Positions 1 through 9,000 of a DNA stretch of 64,000 nucleotides are shown here, piece after piece. Location: assembly GCA_013141175.1 (NCBI GenBank), contig JABFRN010000001.1, forward strand, positions 3,864,001 to 3,928,000, read 5' to 3'. Positions within the stretch are counted from its first letter, which is position 1. Each line of letters begins with the position of its first letter. A program made the translations under genes and the position numbers. The notes beneath the pieces were generated by a model that was not told where the DNA came from, made no database searches, and worked only from the letters and a program-made list of their open reading frames with translations. This stretch comes from Lysobacter sp. (lineage in GTDB: Bacteria > Pseudomonadota > Gammaproteobacteria > Xanthomonadales > Xanthomonadaceae).

Positions 1-3000
1 GCCGTGGCGATCGCAACCGTTTCCATCGGCAGGGTTTCCGCCGGCGCCTCTTCCCGGGTGGGCAGTTGGCTTTCGACATAGGCGCCGAGCGCGTCGATGT
101 TCGCGTAATCGTAGACCCGGGTCGCCGCGATATTGATCCCGAGCCCCTTGTTGATGCTCTTGACCCACTCCACGCCGACGATCGAATCCAGGCCGAGATC
201 GACGAACGAGCGATCGTTGTCGATGCTCGACTCGTCGAGATACAGCGCCTGCGAGAGCGTGCTTTTCAGGAACGCGAGCACGTCATCGCGACGACGCGGC
301 TTGGCCGTCGTCTTCGCCGGTGTGACCGCGACCGGCATCGGTGCGGGCATCGGTGCGGGCATCGGTGCGGGCATTGGCGCCGCGATCGACTGCGGGCTGC
401 GCGTGACCGCCAGCGGGGCCGAGATCGCATGTTCGAGCGCCGCAAGCCGCGAAGCAGAGGGCTTCGGCAACGCGACGCCTGCGGCGGGCGGCAGTGCCGT
501 CAATTCGGCCAGCGCCACCGCATTCGGCTTGGACAGGCTCACCGCCGGCATCGTTTCGAAGAATGCATCCGCGCTCTGCAACTGCGCAAAAGAGTGCACG
601 GCCGATGGCGTGGATGCGGCTCCGGCAAGCACTGCCGAGACCGGCACGAAACCGCGCCAGCGCAGACAGAGGTTGCCGTTGGCGTCGCACCAGTCCATGT
701 CCCAGGCCGCAGCGTGTTCGTCGTGCCAGCGCACCCAGACCCGCATGCTTGGCGTGCACGCCGACACGATGTCCAGCGATTCGATCGTGCCCGGCGTCGA
801 CGCGTCGACGCCCAGCGCCGTCGCGGCGGTCTCCAGCACCGCCTGCACGAGCGCCGGATGCAGCAGGAAGTCGCCGGCCTGGCCGGCGCCGGTATCGGCA
901 TCGACCGCGATCAACAATTCCTGTGCGCCCCGCCACAGACGCCATGCGGCGTGCGGATGGCCGGTGGGCGATGGCGCAGGCTGAAGGCGCATGGCCAGCG
1001 CATCGACATCGAGTCTTGCGGTCGAGGCGGACGCCAGGACGCGGCCGGTGCCCTGCGCTTGAACGCGCTCATCGACGCCGCTGTAGATGTCGAAGTCGAT
1101 CGCGTCGTCCGTCGAGGGATACAGCGCGATGTGCAGCGCGCTCGCGCCATCGGCAACGAACGGCGTACCGAAGCGCAAAGCACGCAGTTCGATCGTCGTC
1201 GTGGTCGCATGGCCGCGCTGTGCCTGCACCAGCGCCGCGCACGCCATTTCAAGCAGCGCTGCGGACGGCAAGCCGGCGGCAGCGGGCATCCTTCCGAGGA
1301 AAGGTTCATTGCCGCTGAGCACCGACGAGAAGCGCAGTTGGCCCAGGTCCGAGGTGTTGTCGTGCAGCAGCGGATGGAGGGTGGCGCGCGCAGCGGCGTG
1401 CCCCGGCGCGACGGGCGGGTGCGTGTCGAGCGGGAACAACCCCACCATCGGGTCGATCCAGTATTTTTCCTTTGCGAACGGATACGTCGGCAGATGCATG
1501 CGACGCGGTTTTGCGCTGCCGTGGAACTTCTGCCAATCCAGGTCGAAGCCTTTGACCCACAGGTCGACCAGCTTCGCCAGCTTGCCCTGCGCGATCCATT
1601 TGTCGACCGCTTCGTCGTATTCGGGATCGGCGGCGAACAGGCTCAACATCTCCTTGTTCGCCTTGACCTGGCCACGGAAGCCGCTGCCGAGGTCGCCACC
1701 CAGCCAGGCGCGCAGCGCGTCCTGCAACTGCGCCGCCGAATCGACGACGAAGCCGAGGCGTTCATCCATCGCGTCGCGACCGATCTGCAGCGTGTACGCC
1801 AATACGCCGTGATCGACGCTGCGGCCGTCCGCGCTCTGCCCATCGAGGAAGGCCAGCAGATCCTGTGCCTTCTGCGTCAACTGCTCCGGCGTGCGCGCCG
1901 AGAGCGGCACGATCGCCGGCAGGCCCGGGAACGCTCCTGCCGCCGATTCGGCGGCGATGTATTCCTGGATGACGAAGTGCGCATTCGATCCGCCCGCGCC
2001 GAACGACGACAGACCCGCGATCCGCGGCACGGCTTTGCCATCGACGACCGGCGCATCCCAGTCGTGCAATCGCTGATTGACGATGAACGGCGTGCGCTCG
2101 AAGTCGATGTTCGGATTCAGTCGTTCCGAGTGCAGCGACGGCACGATCTGCCGATGCTGCATCTGCAGGATCACCTTGGTCAGCCCGGCGATGCCGGCCG
2201 CCGACTCGCAGTGACCGATGTTCGATTTCGCCGAACCGAGCATGCAGAACTGCGTATCGGACGTGTTCTGCTGGAACGCCTTGCTCAGGGCCACGATTTC
2301 GATCGGGTCGCCCAGCTTGGTGCCGGTGCCGTGCGCTTCGATGTAGCTGACATGGCGGGCATCGACGCCCGATTCCAGCAATGCGTCGGCGATCACCGCC
2401 GCCTGCGCCTGCGGATTGGGTACCGTGTAGCCGTTGGTCTTTCCGCCGTGGTTGAGCGCGCTGCCGCGGATGATCGCGTGGATCGCATCGCCGTCGCGCT
2501 CGGCGTCGGACAGGCGCTTCAATATCGCCACGCCCACGCCTTCGCCGGGAATATAACCGTCGCCGCCTTCGCCGAAGCTCTGGCAATGGCCCGAGGTCGA
2601 AATGAACTGCCCCGCGCTCAGCATGCTGTATTTGTCGGGATGGATGCTGAGGTTGACGCCGCCGGCCAGCGCCATGTCGGTGCGGCCATGCCTCAGGTCC
2701 TGGCAGGCGAGATGCATCGCGGTCAACGACGACGAGCACATCGTGTCCAGCGTCATGCTCGGCCCGTGCAGGTTCAGCACGTACGACACGCGGTTGGCGA
2801 TGCTGGCGAGGCTGCCGGAGCGGTTGTATTCGCCGTACATCACGCCGGCGTAGACACCGACCTGTCCCGGCAAGCCATTGCCGTGCGGAATCCGCAGGCT
2901 CTTGCGCGAGTAACCTGCGTCTTCGATCGCCATCCACGCATGCTGCAGGAACATGCGTTCCTGCGGATCGATATACGGCGCCTCGCGCGGCGAGACGTTG

Positions 3001-6000
3001 AAGAACTGCGGGTCGAACTCGTCCGCACCGACGATGAATCCGCCCCACTTGCTGTAGTGGCCGCGTTGTTCGCGGTCGTCGGTGTAGTAGCTTTCCCAGC
3101 GCCAACGTTCGGCCGGGATCTCGACGATGCAGTCCTTGCCGTCGCGCAGGTTGCGCCAATAATCCTGCAGCGTTTCCGCTTCGGGATAACGGCCGCTCAA
3201 ACCGATCACCGCGATCGGCTCCGGATGCCCCGACTGGCTGCGTCGCGCCATGAATGCGGGCGCCGCCGACTTGCCGCGCAATACGGCCTTGGCCTCGGAG
3301 CGTTGGGTATCGCGCGTCGGCACGATGGCCCGCGACGCTGGCGCGGCGGCAGGCGCCGTTGCTGGCGTGCCCGCGGGGTTCAACAGCGCCTGCAGCGTGG
3401 CTTCATGCGCCCGCACGAGGTGTTCGCTGAGCGCTTCGATCGTCTGGTATTCGAAGAACAGGGTTTTCGGCAGCGGCCCGAAGTGTTTCTCGAGCTGGCT
3501 GGTCAGGTTCATCGCCAGAATCGAATTGATTCCGTAGTTTTCCAGCGCCTCGTGGATGTCGATCTGCGCCGCCGCGATCTTCAGGACGGGCGCGAACTCC
3601 CTGCGCAGGAACTCCCGCGCCTGTGCCAGGAGATCGCCGGCCACCGGCATCGCTGCAGGCCGTTCGACTTGCGGCGGTGCGGGCGCGGCAGGTTTTGCGG
3701 CGACGCGCGCCGCCGGAGCATCGAACAGGCGACGCAGTCTGCGGCCATCGCCTTCGACCGCCAGCACCTGGTCGTGATCGCTCAAGAGCGCCCGGCACAG
3801 CACCGCGATACCGGATGCGGTACGCATCGGCGTCATCCCGGTCTGCGCCTGCAGCCATTGCAGGGTCCCGGCCTCGGGACGCATACCGCCGTCCTGCCAG
3901 AGCGGCCAGTTGATCGCGATCGTCTTGCCGCTGCGCAACTGTTGCGACGCCAGCTGCGTGCGATAGCGGGCGAATGCATCCATGAAACCGTTGGCCGCGG
4001 CGTAATCGGCCTGGCCGACATTGCCGAACACCGACACGCCCGAGGAAAACAGTGCGAAGAAATCCAGGTCCAGATGCCGCGTCGCCGCATCCAGGTGCCA
4101 GGTGCCCTGCACTTTCGGAGCCAGCACTCCGGCCATCTCCTGCGCGGTCTTCTTCAGGATGACGTTGTCGTTGCGCGCGCCTGCGCAGTGAAGAATGCCG
4201 CGGATCCTGCCGATCCCGGCCTGGATGTCTTCGATCGTCGAGACGCAGCGGTCGGGATCGTTGAGATCCAGCGCGCGGTAATGCAGTCGCGCTGCAAACC
4301 CGGATTCGTCGAGCCGCTGTTGGATCGCGGCATCCAGCGGCGAGCGTCCGGTGAGCACGACCTGCGCATGCTGCGCGCTGCCCAGGATGTCCTGCGCGAA
4401 CACATGGCCCAGGCCACCCAGTCCGCCGGTGATGACATAGATGCCGTCTTCCTTGTACGGATGCTCGACGTGGCCATCGCTCCAACCCGGGAGCGTCTTC
4501 CAGTTCAGCGAACGCCATTCGTCCGCGCGGCACTGGATCGGCGAGAGATGCGACTGGCTGCCCGCATGCGTCAGCTGTTCGGCGAGCTGGCGGGGCGATG
4601 CCTGCGCCTCGACGATCACCAGTTGCGCGGTCAGCGCCGGATTCTCCAGCGCCGCGGTCTTCAGCATCGCGCCCAGGCCGCTGGACAGCAAAGCGTCCGG
4701 CGTGTTCTGGACAACGCACTGGACGAGCGCGGTCTGGACGAGCGCGGTTGCGCCGGCCTGCTGTTTCATTACCGACTGCAGCTGATCGAAGACCTGCAGC
4801 GCGATGGCCTGATAGCGCGAGGCCGGATCACCGGCGTTCTCGGGTGATGCGATGGTTTCGATCTGGTGCTTGGGCAGCGCCGAAGCCAGCGCGACAGGAT
4901 CGATGCCGGTCGGATCGCAGAGCAGCACGCGGCTGTGCGCGAAAGCCGCAGCAGCGGCATTCGCTTCGCGCGGGCGATACGCCGCCCATTCGGGGACCGC
5001 AACCACGGTTTCGGCCGTCGCGGCTTCGGACAGTCGGATGGCCGCGCTTTTCGCATCGAAGCGGCGCGCGCGGAAACCGCGCATCTGCACGCAGATCGTG
5101 CCGTCCGGATCGCAGAGATCGAGATCCAGCACCAGCTGGTTGTCGCCATCGCCCGCCGACTCGACGCGGCGGATGAAGGCGTGCAGCGCTTGCGGGCATT
5201 CGCCGAGGATGCACAGCGATTCCAACGCGAACGGCAGCATCGGGTCGGTCGGCAGTACGCCGCGATCGCCCAGTCCGATCGCCGCCTGAAGGGCGCTGTC
5301 GATCAGGGACGGGTGCAGCAGGTAGGCGGCATTGTCTTCGCCCGCGAGCGCGTCCGGCAGCGAGAGCTCGGCCAATACCTGGGCTTCGCCGCTGTCGAGC
5401 TGCACGATCCCGCGATGCGCGGGACCGTATTCGATCCCGACCTGCGCATAGGTGTCGTAGATCGAGGTCGAATCCCAATGCTCGCGCCGCATGCGCTCGC
5501 GAATGCCGGCGAGATCCAGCGAGGCGGTCTCGACGGCATCGTAGAAGCGCGCGCGCCCGGAGGCATGGTCCATGCTGTTGCCGGCCGCGTCCTCGCTGAA
5601 CACGCGGAACGCAAGGCAGTCCTCCTCCGCATCGATATCGATGCAGACATCGCGCCCGTCCTCGACGACGAGCGGCATCAGCCACAGCACGTCCTCGAAC
5701 GCGATCAGCGACGTCGCCGCGAGATCGGGAACGGCATCCGCGATCGCGGCCCTGGCCATCTCGAGGTAAGCGACGCCGGGCAGGACGCTGGCGGCAAAGC
5801 CATCGCCCATCCTGACCCGATGATCGCGCAGGAAGAATTCCGCGCCGCTCAGGTGCGAGCGGTAGCGCTGCTGCGTCAGCGTCGAGACATTGCGATGCAC
5901 GAGCGGGTGCAGGCGCACGCTGTCCGTGGGACGCCCGAGGAACTGCTGCATGAGTTCCAGCGCGCCGGCCTTCGCCAGACGCTTGCTTTTCAGCTCGGAA

Positions 6001-6026
6001 ACCACGTATTCGACAAAATCTACCAT
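1..6026 (-). CDS. Trans-AT polyketide synthase D (DH-KR-ACP-KS-DH0-ACP...), cut by left edge
   Basis: The ATG at 6026 opens a frame that stays open to position 1 (about 2008 residues visible; C-terminus missing). Residues 1-30 form a helical docking segment. DH at about 30-320 has an HxxxG...P-type motif (DHRVRMGDG near 69) and HPSLIDSALQ near 243, so it looks active. KR at about 350-770 has YVITGGLGGLG and Tyr in GQADYAAANG. ACP (about 835) has the unusual site GINSI, with Asn before the pantetheine Ser. KS at about 938-1500 has DTMCSSSL, EAHGTGT and SNIGHCES, then the LPTYPFAKEKYW linker; no AT follows, the trans-AT hallmark. A DH-like fold at about 1545-1800 lacks the catalytic His and Asp. 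A Pro/Ala/Met linker leads to an ACP at about 1947 with DSIVGVEW, the DSxxxxxW flag of beta-branching ACPs. DH-KR-ACP completes module 7 begun by the KS at the end of protein C; the rest is module 8. It lies 34 bases after gene C, same operon. Confidence 0.93.
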   Translation of the reverse strand, partial: MVDFVEYVVSELKSKRLAKAGALELMQQFLGRPTDSVRLHPLVHRNVSTLTQQRYRSHLSGAEFFLRDHRVRMGDGFAASVLPGVAYLEMARAAIADAVPDLAATSLIAFEDVLWLMPLVVEDGRDVCIDIDAEEDCLAFRVFSEDAAGNSMDHASGRARFYDAVETASLDLAGIRERMRREHWDSTSIYDTYAQVGIEYGPAHRGIVQLDSGEAQVLAELSLPDALAGEDNAAYLLHPSLIDSALQAAIGLGDRGVLPTDPMLPFALESLCILGECPQALHAFIRRVESAGDGDNQLVLDLDLCDPDGTICVQMRGFRARRFDAKSAAIRLSEAATAETVVAVPEWAAYRPREANAAAAAFAHSRVLLCDPTGIDPVALASALPKHQIETIASPENAGDPASRYQAIALQVFDQLQSVMKQQAGATALVQTALVQCVVQNTPDALLSSGLGAMLKTAALENPALTAQLVIVEAQASPRQLAEQLTHAGSQSHLSPIQCRADEWRSLNWKTLPGWSDGHVEHPYKEDGIYVITGGLGGLGHVFAQDILGSAQHAQVVLTGRSPLDAAIQQRLDESGFAARLHYRALDLNDPDRCVSTIEDIQAGIGRIRGILHCAGARNDNVILKKTAQEMAGVLAPKVQGTWHLDAATRHLDLDFFALFSSGVSVFGNVGQADYAAANGFMDAFARYRTQLASQQLRSGKTIAINWPLWQDGGMRPEAGTLQWLQAQTGMTPMRTASGIAVLCRALLSDHDQVLAVEGDGRRLRRLFDAPAARVAAKPAAPAPPQVERPAAMPVAGDLLAQAREFLRREFAPVLKIAAAQIDIHEALENYGINSILAMNLTSQLEKHFGPLPKTLFFEYQTIEALSEHLVRAHEATLQALLNPAGTPATAPAAAPASRAIVPTRDTQRSEAKAVLRGKSAAPAFMARRSQSGHPEPIAVIGLSGRYPEAETLQDYWRNLRDGKDCIVEIPAERWRWESYYTDDREQRGHYSKWGGFIVGADEFDPQFFNVSPREAPYIDPQERMFLQHAWMAIEDAGYSRKSLRIPHGNGLPGQVGVYAGVMYGEYNRSGSLASIANRVSYVLNLHGPSMTLDTMCSSSLTAMHLACQDLRHGRTDMALAGGVNLSIHPDKYSMLSAGQFISTSGHCQSFGEGGDGYIPGEGVGVAILKRLSDAERDGDAIHAIIRGSALNHGGKTNGYTVPNPQAQAAVIADALLESGVDARHVSYIEAHGTGTKLGDPIEIVALSKAFQQNTSDTQFCMLGSAKSNIGHCESAAGIAGLTKVILQMQHRQIVPSLHSERLNPNIDFERTPFIVNQRLHDWDAPVVDGKAVPRIAGLSSFGAGGSNAHFVIQEYIAAESAAGAFPGLPAIVPLSARTPEQLTQKAQDLLAFLDGQSADGRSVDHGVLAYTLQIGRDAMDERLGFVVDSAAQLQDALRAWLGGDLGSGFRGQVKANKEMLSLFAADPEYDEAVDKWIAQGKLAKLVDLWVKGFDLDWQKFHGSAKPRRMHLPTYPFAKEKYWIDPMVGLFPLDTHPPVAPGHAAARATLHPLLHDNTSDLGQLRFSSVLSGNEPFLGRMPAAAGLPSAALLEMACAALVQAQRGHATTTTIELRALRFGTPFVADGASALHIALYPSTDDAIDFDIYSGVDERVQAQGTGRVLASASTARLDVDALAMRLQPAPSPTGHPHAAWRLWRGAQELLIAVDADTGAGQAGDFLLHPALVQAVLETAATALGVDASTPGTIESLDIVSACTPSMRVWVRWHDEHAAAWDMDWCDANGNLCLRWRGFVPVSAVLAGAASTPSAVHSFAQLQSADAFFETMPAVSLSKPNAVALAELTALPPAAGVALPKPSASRLAALEHAISAPLAVTRSPQSIAAPMPAPMPAPMPAPMPVAVTPAKTTAKPRRRDDVLAFLKSTLSQALYLDESSIDNDRSFVDLGLDSIVGVEWVKSINKGLGINIAATRVYDYANIDALGAYVESQLPTREEAPAETLPMETVAIAT
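334..381. repeat. Four-copy 12-base tandem repeat in gene D
   Basis: GGCATCGGTGCG is repeated at 334, 346 and 358, with an imperfect fourth copy at 370. It encodes a repeated Pro-Met-Pro-Ala linker before the last visible ACP. Likely a flexible interdomain hinge, prone to slippage. Confidence 0.85.
2077..2864. repeat. Near-identical KS DNA repeat, copy in gene D (other copy 13043-13830)
   Basis: This part of the module 8 KS aligns without a gap (constant offset 10966) to part of the module 6 KS in gene C, with only scattered substitutions over 788 bases; several stretches longer than 60 bases are identical. It indicates recent duplication or gene conversion between the two KS domains. Confidence 0.9.
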
Positions 6027-6060
6027 AACGTCCGTTCTCTCATGATTTTGTGCCGCTGTC

Positions 6061-9000
6061 CTACGCCAGGGATTTCACGCGCTCGACCACCTGGAGGGTG
6101 GTCAGCCTGTCGAGCTCCAGCTCGGTGAAAAGTTCGGCGATGGCGTCCAGGTGATTGACGAACGGTCCGTGCTGCGCGGGCTGCGCTGCCGCACCCACGC
6201 TGGCCTTCGATGGAATCCAGCAACGGATGCGCGCGAATGAATATGCCGGCAGGTGCATCAGCGGAACCGTCTTCGCGCCGTCGTCCGCATCGGCGCCTTC
6301 ATCGGCGATGGCCGACTGGCGATAACCCTGTTCGCGGATGTCGGCGACCTTTTCCTGCAGCAGCGGATGGAGATGCTGCGGCTTGTGCTCGCGGCTGGCG
6401 GTCGCTGTCGAGTACCCGCTTTCGCTGGGAGTGATCCAGTAAGCGTCTTCCGCGAACGGATACTGCGGCAGCGCGATCACGCCGGGCCTGTCCGCGCCGT
6501 ACAGCTTGCGCCAATCCAGCGACAGCCCCTTCACCCACAGCTCGCACAGTTTCGACAGATTGCCGTCGGCGATGCACTTGCCGATGACCAGTTCCGTCAT
6601 CCCGGCGTCCTCGCTCAACAGCCGAACGCTTTCCAGACCCTGCTTCACGTGCGCGGCGAACAGGTCGGCCGGCATCGGTTTCGCCGACTCGGTCCGCACG
6701 ATGTATGCATTCAACCGGTCGACGACGTCCTGCATGTCGTGCGCGACGAAGCACAGTCTTTCGTCCATCGCATCGCGGTGCACCTGCAGACTGTGGCTCA
6801 AAGCGACCAGCGGAAGATCCGGACGGGCCTGCACGAAATCGAGCAATTGCCTGGCTTTCCGCAGCAACTGCTCCGCTGTGCGCGCCGACAAGGGAACGAC
6901 TGCGCCGATCTCCGGACGGACCGGCATGGCGGCCGGCTGCGGCAGCTTCGGCATGTATTCGCCCAGGACCAGATGCGCGTTGGTGCCGCTGAAACCGAAC
7001 GAGCTGATCGCGGCATGGCGGGCGACGCCCGGCGGCGTGGTCCACTCCTTCAGCGCCGTGTTGACGTAGAACGGACTGTCGGCGAGATCGAGATGTTCGT
7101 TCGGCTTCTCGAAATGGATGCTCGGTGGCAACTGCCGGTGCTTCAGCGCCAGCAGCAGCTTGATGAAGCCGGACACGCCCGCCGCCGTCAGGCAATGACC
7201 GATATTGGTCTTGACCGAACCGATGGCGCAGTAGTGCTTCCTGTCCGTCGACGGACGGAACGCGGCGTTCAGCCCTTCGATCTCGATCGGGTCGCCTAGC
7301 TTGGTGCCGGTACCGTGCGCTTCGATCAACTGGATCTGATTCGGGTCCAGCCCGAACCGGTCGTAGACGTCCATGATCAGGTGCTGCTGCGATTCGGCGT
7401 TCGGCGCGGTGATGCCGTTGCTCCGGCCATCCTGGTTGATGCCCCAGCCGCGGACCACCGCCAGGATCGAATCGCCGTCGCGCTCCGCGTCCGCCAGGCG
7501 CTTCAGCATGATCACGCCGACGCCCTCGCCCGGCACGAAACCATTGGCGCGCTGATCGAACGTGTAGCAGCGTCCGCTCGGCGACAGCATGCCGGCGTGG
7601 CCGGTCTTCAGGAACATGTCGGCGTTGGCCATCACGTACACGCCGCCGGCGAAGGCCAGTTCGGAGGCACCGGTCAGCAGGCTGTCGCAGGCCATCGAAA
7701 TCGCGACCAGCGACGACGAGCATGCGGTGTCGATCGACACGCACGGCCCCTGCAGATTGAGGAAGTACGACAGCCGCGCAGCGAGGATGGAGGTCGCGCC
7801 GCCGGTGAAGCCCAGCGCATTGATCTGCTGTTCGCGCGACAGCAGGTTGTAGTCGCCGTAGGCGCAGCCGACGAAAACGCCGCATTTGCTGCCCGACAGC
7901 CGCTCGGCGGTATAGCCCGCGTTCTCCATGCCATGCCAGCAGCACTGCAGCAGGACGCGCTGCTGCGGATCCATGGCTTCGGCTTCCACCGGAGACAGGC
8001 CGAAGAACAGCGGATCGAACTGATCGTGCCCTTCCAGTACGCCCATCCACTTCGAATTGCTCTGGCCGAGCGAGGCGCGGCCTTCGACGTAATAGGTGCT
8101 GGTGTCCCAGCGCGACGCGGGGATTTCGCTGACGCAGTCGCGGCCGTTGGCGATGTTTTCCCAGAAGGCGTCGAGATCCTTCGCCATCGGGAACGAGCCC
8201 GCCATGCCGATCACCGCGACCTCGGGTGCGTGCGACATCGCGCCCGGCGACGCCGCCAAGGGTTCGATGGCGATGGCGTCCGTCTGCCAGGATCGCAGCG
8301 ACGGCCAGTCGAACTTCTGCACGCCGACAGGCGCTGCGGAAAGCGTCGTCGCCACGGCATGCGTCGCAGGCGGCGCTGCCGGCTGCGCGACCGGATCGAC
8401 CTGCGCGGAACCGCGCTCGACCAGCAGATCGCGCAGATAGCGCGCGAATTTCTCGACCGTGGCATACGTGTAGATCTTGGTCGCCTCGATCGCGGTGCCG
8501 TAGGCCTGATTGATCGCGCGGATCCAGGTGACGCCCGAGATCGAGTCAAGACCCAGTTCCACGAAGCCCCGGTCCGCATCGATGCTGTCGGGTTCCTGGC
8601 GCAGTTCCTGCGCGAGCATGCCGATGATGGCGTGCCTGATCGCACCGAGATCGACCCGGGGCTGTTGCGCCGCGGGTTTCGCGGCCATCGCGACAGGCAG
8701 CGCCGGCCTGGGTGCTGCGGTCGCGGGCTGCGGCGCGGTCGCAACGACAGCCGTCGCGACCACGGCAGGCGCATCCACGGGCAACAGCTCGCCGACGTGC
8801 TGGCCCAGCTTCTGCAGATTCGGGTAGGTGTAGACCTTGGTCGCTTCGATCGCCAGACCGAATTGTTCGTTGATCTTCCTGATCCAGGTGACGCTGGAAA
8901 TCGAATCGAGGCCCAGATCGATGAACGGCGTGCGCACGTCGATCTCGGTCTCGTCGATGCGCAGTTCCTCGGCCAGCAAACGGCGGATCGTCGGCAGGAT

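Noticed and set aside
334-381. Short tandem repeats considered as a CRISPR-like array
   Set aside because: The unit is 12 bases without spacers and lies in a coding linker; no CRISPR array is present in the window.
66-4847. Very long plus-strand open frame antisense to gene D
   Set aside because: The translation is Arg/Gln/His-rich low-complexity sequence without domains; the minus strand in the same region encodes intact DH, KR, ACP and KS. It is a GC-driven shadow.
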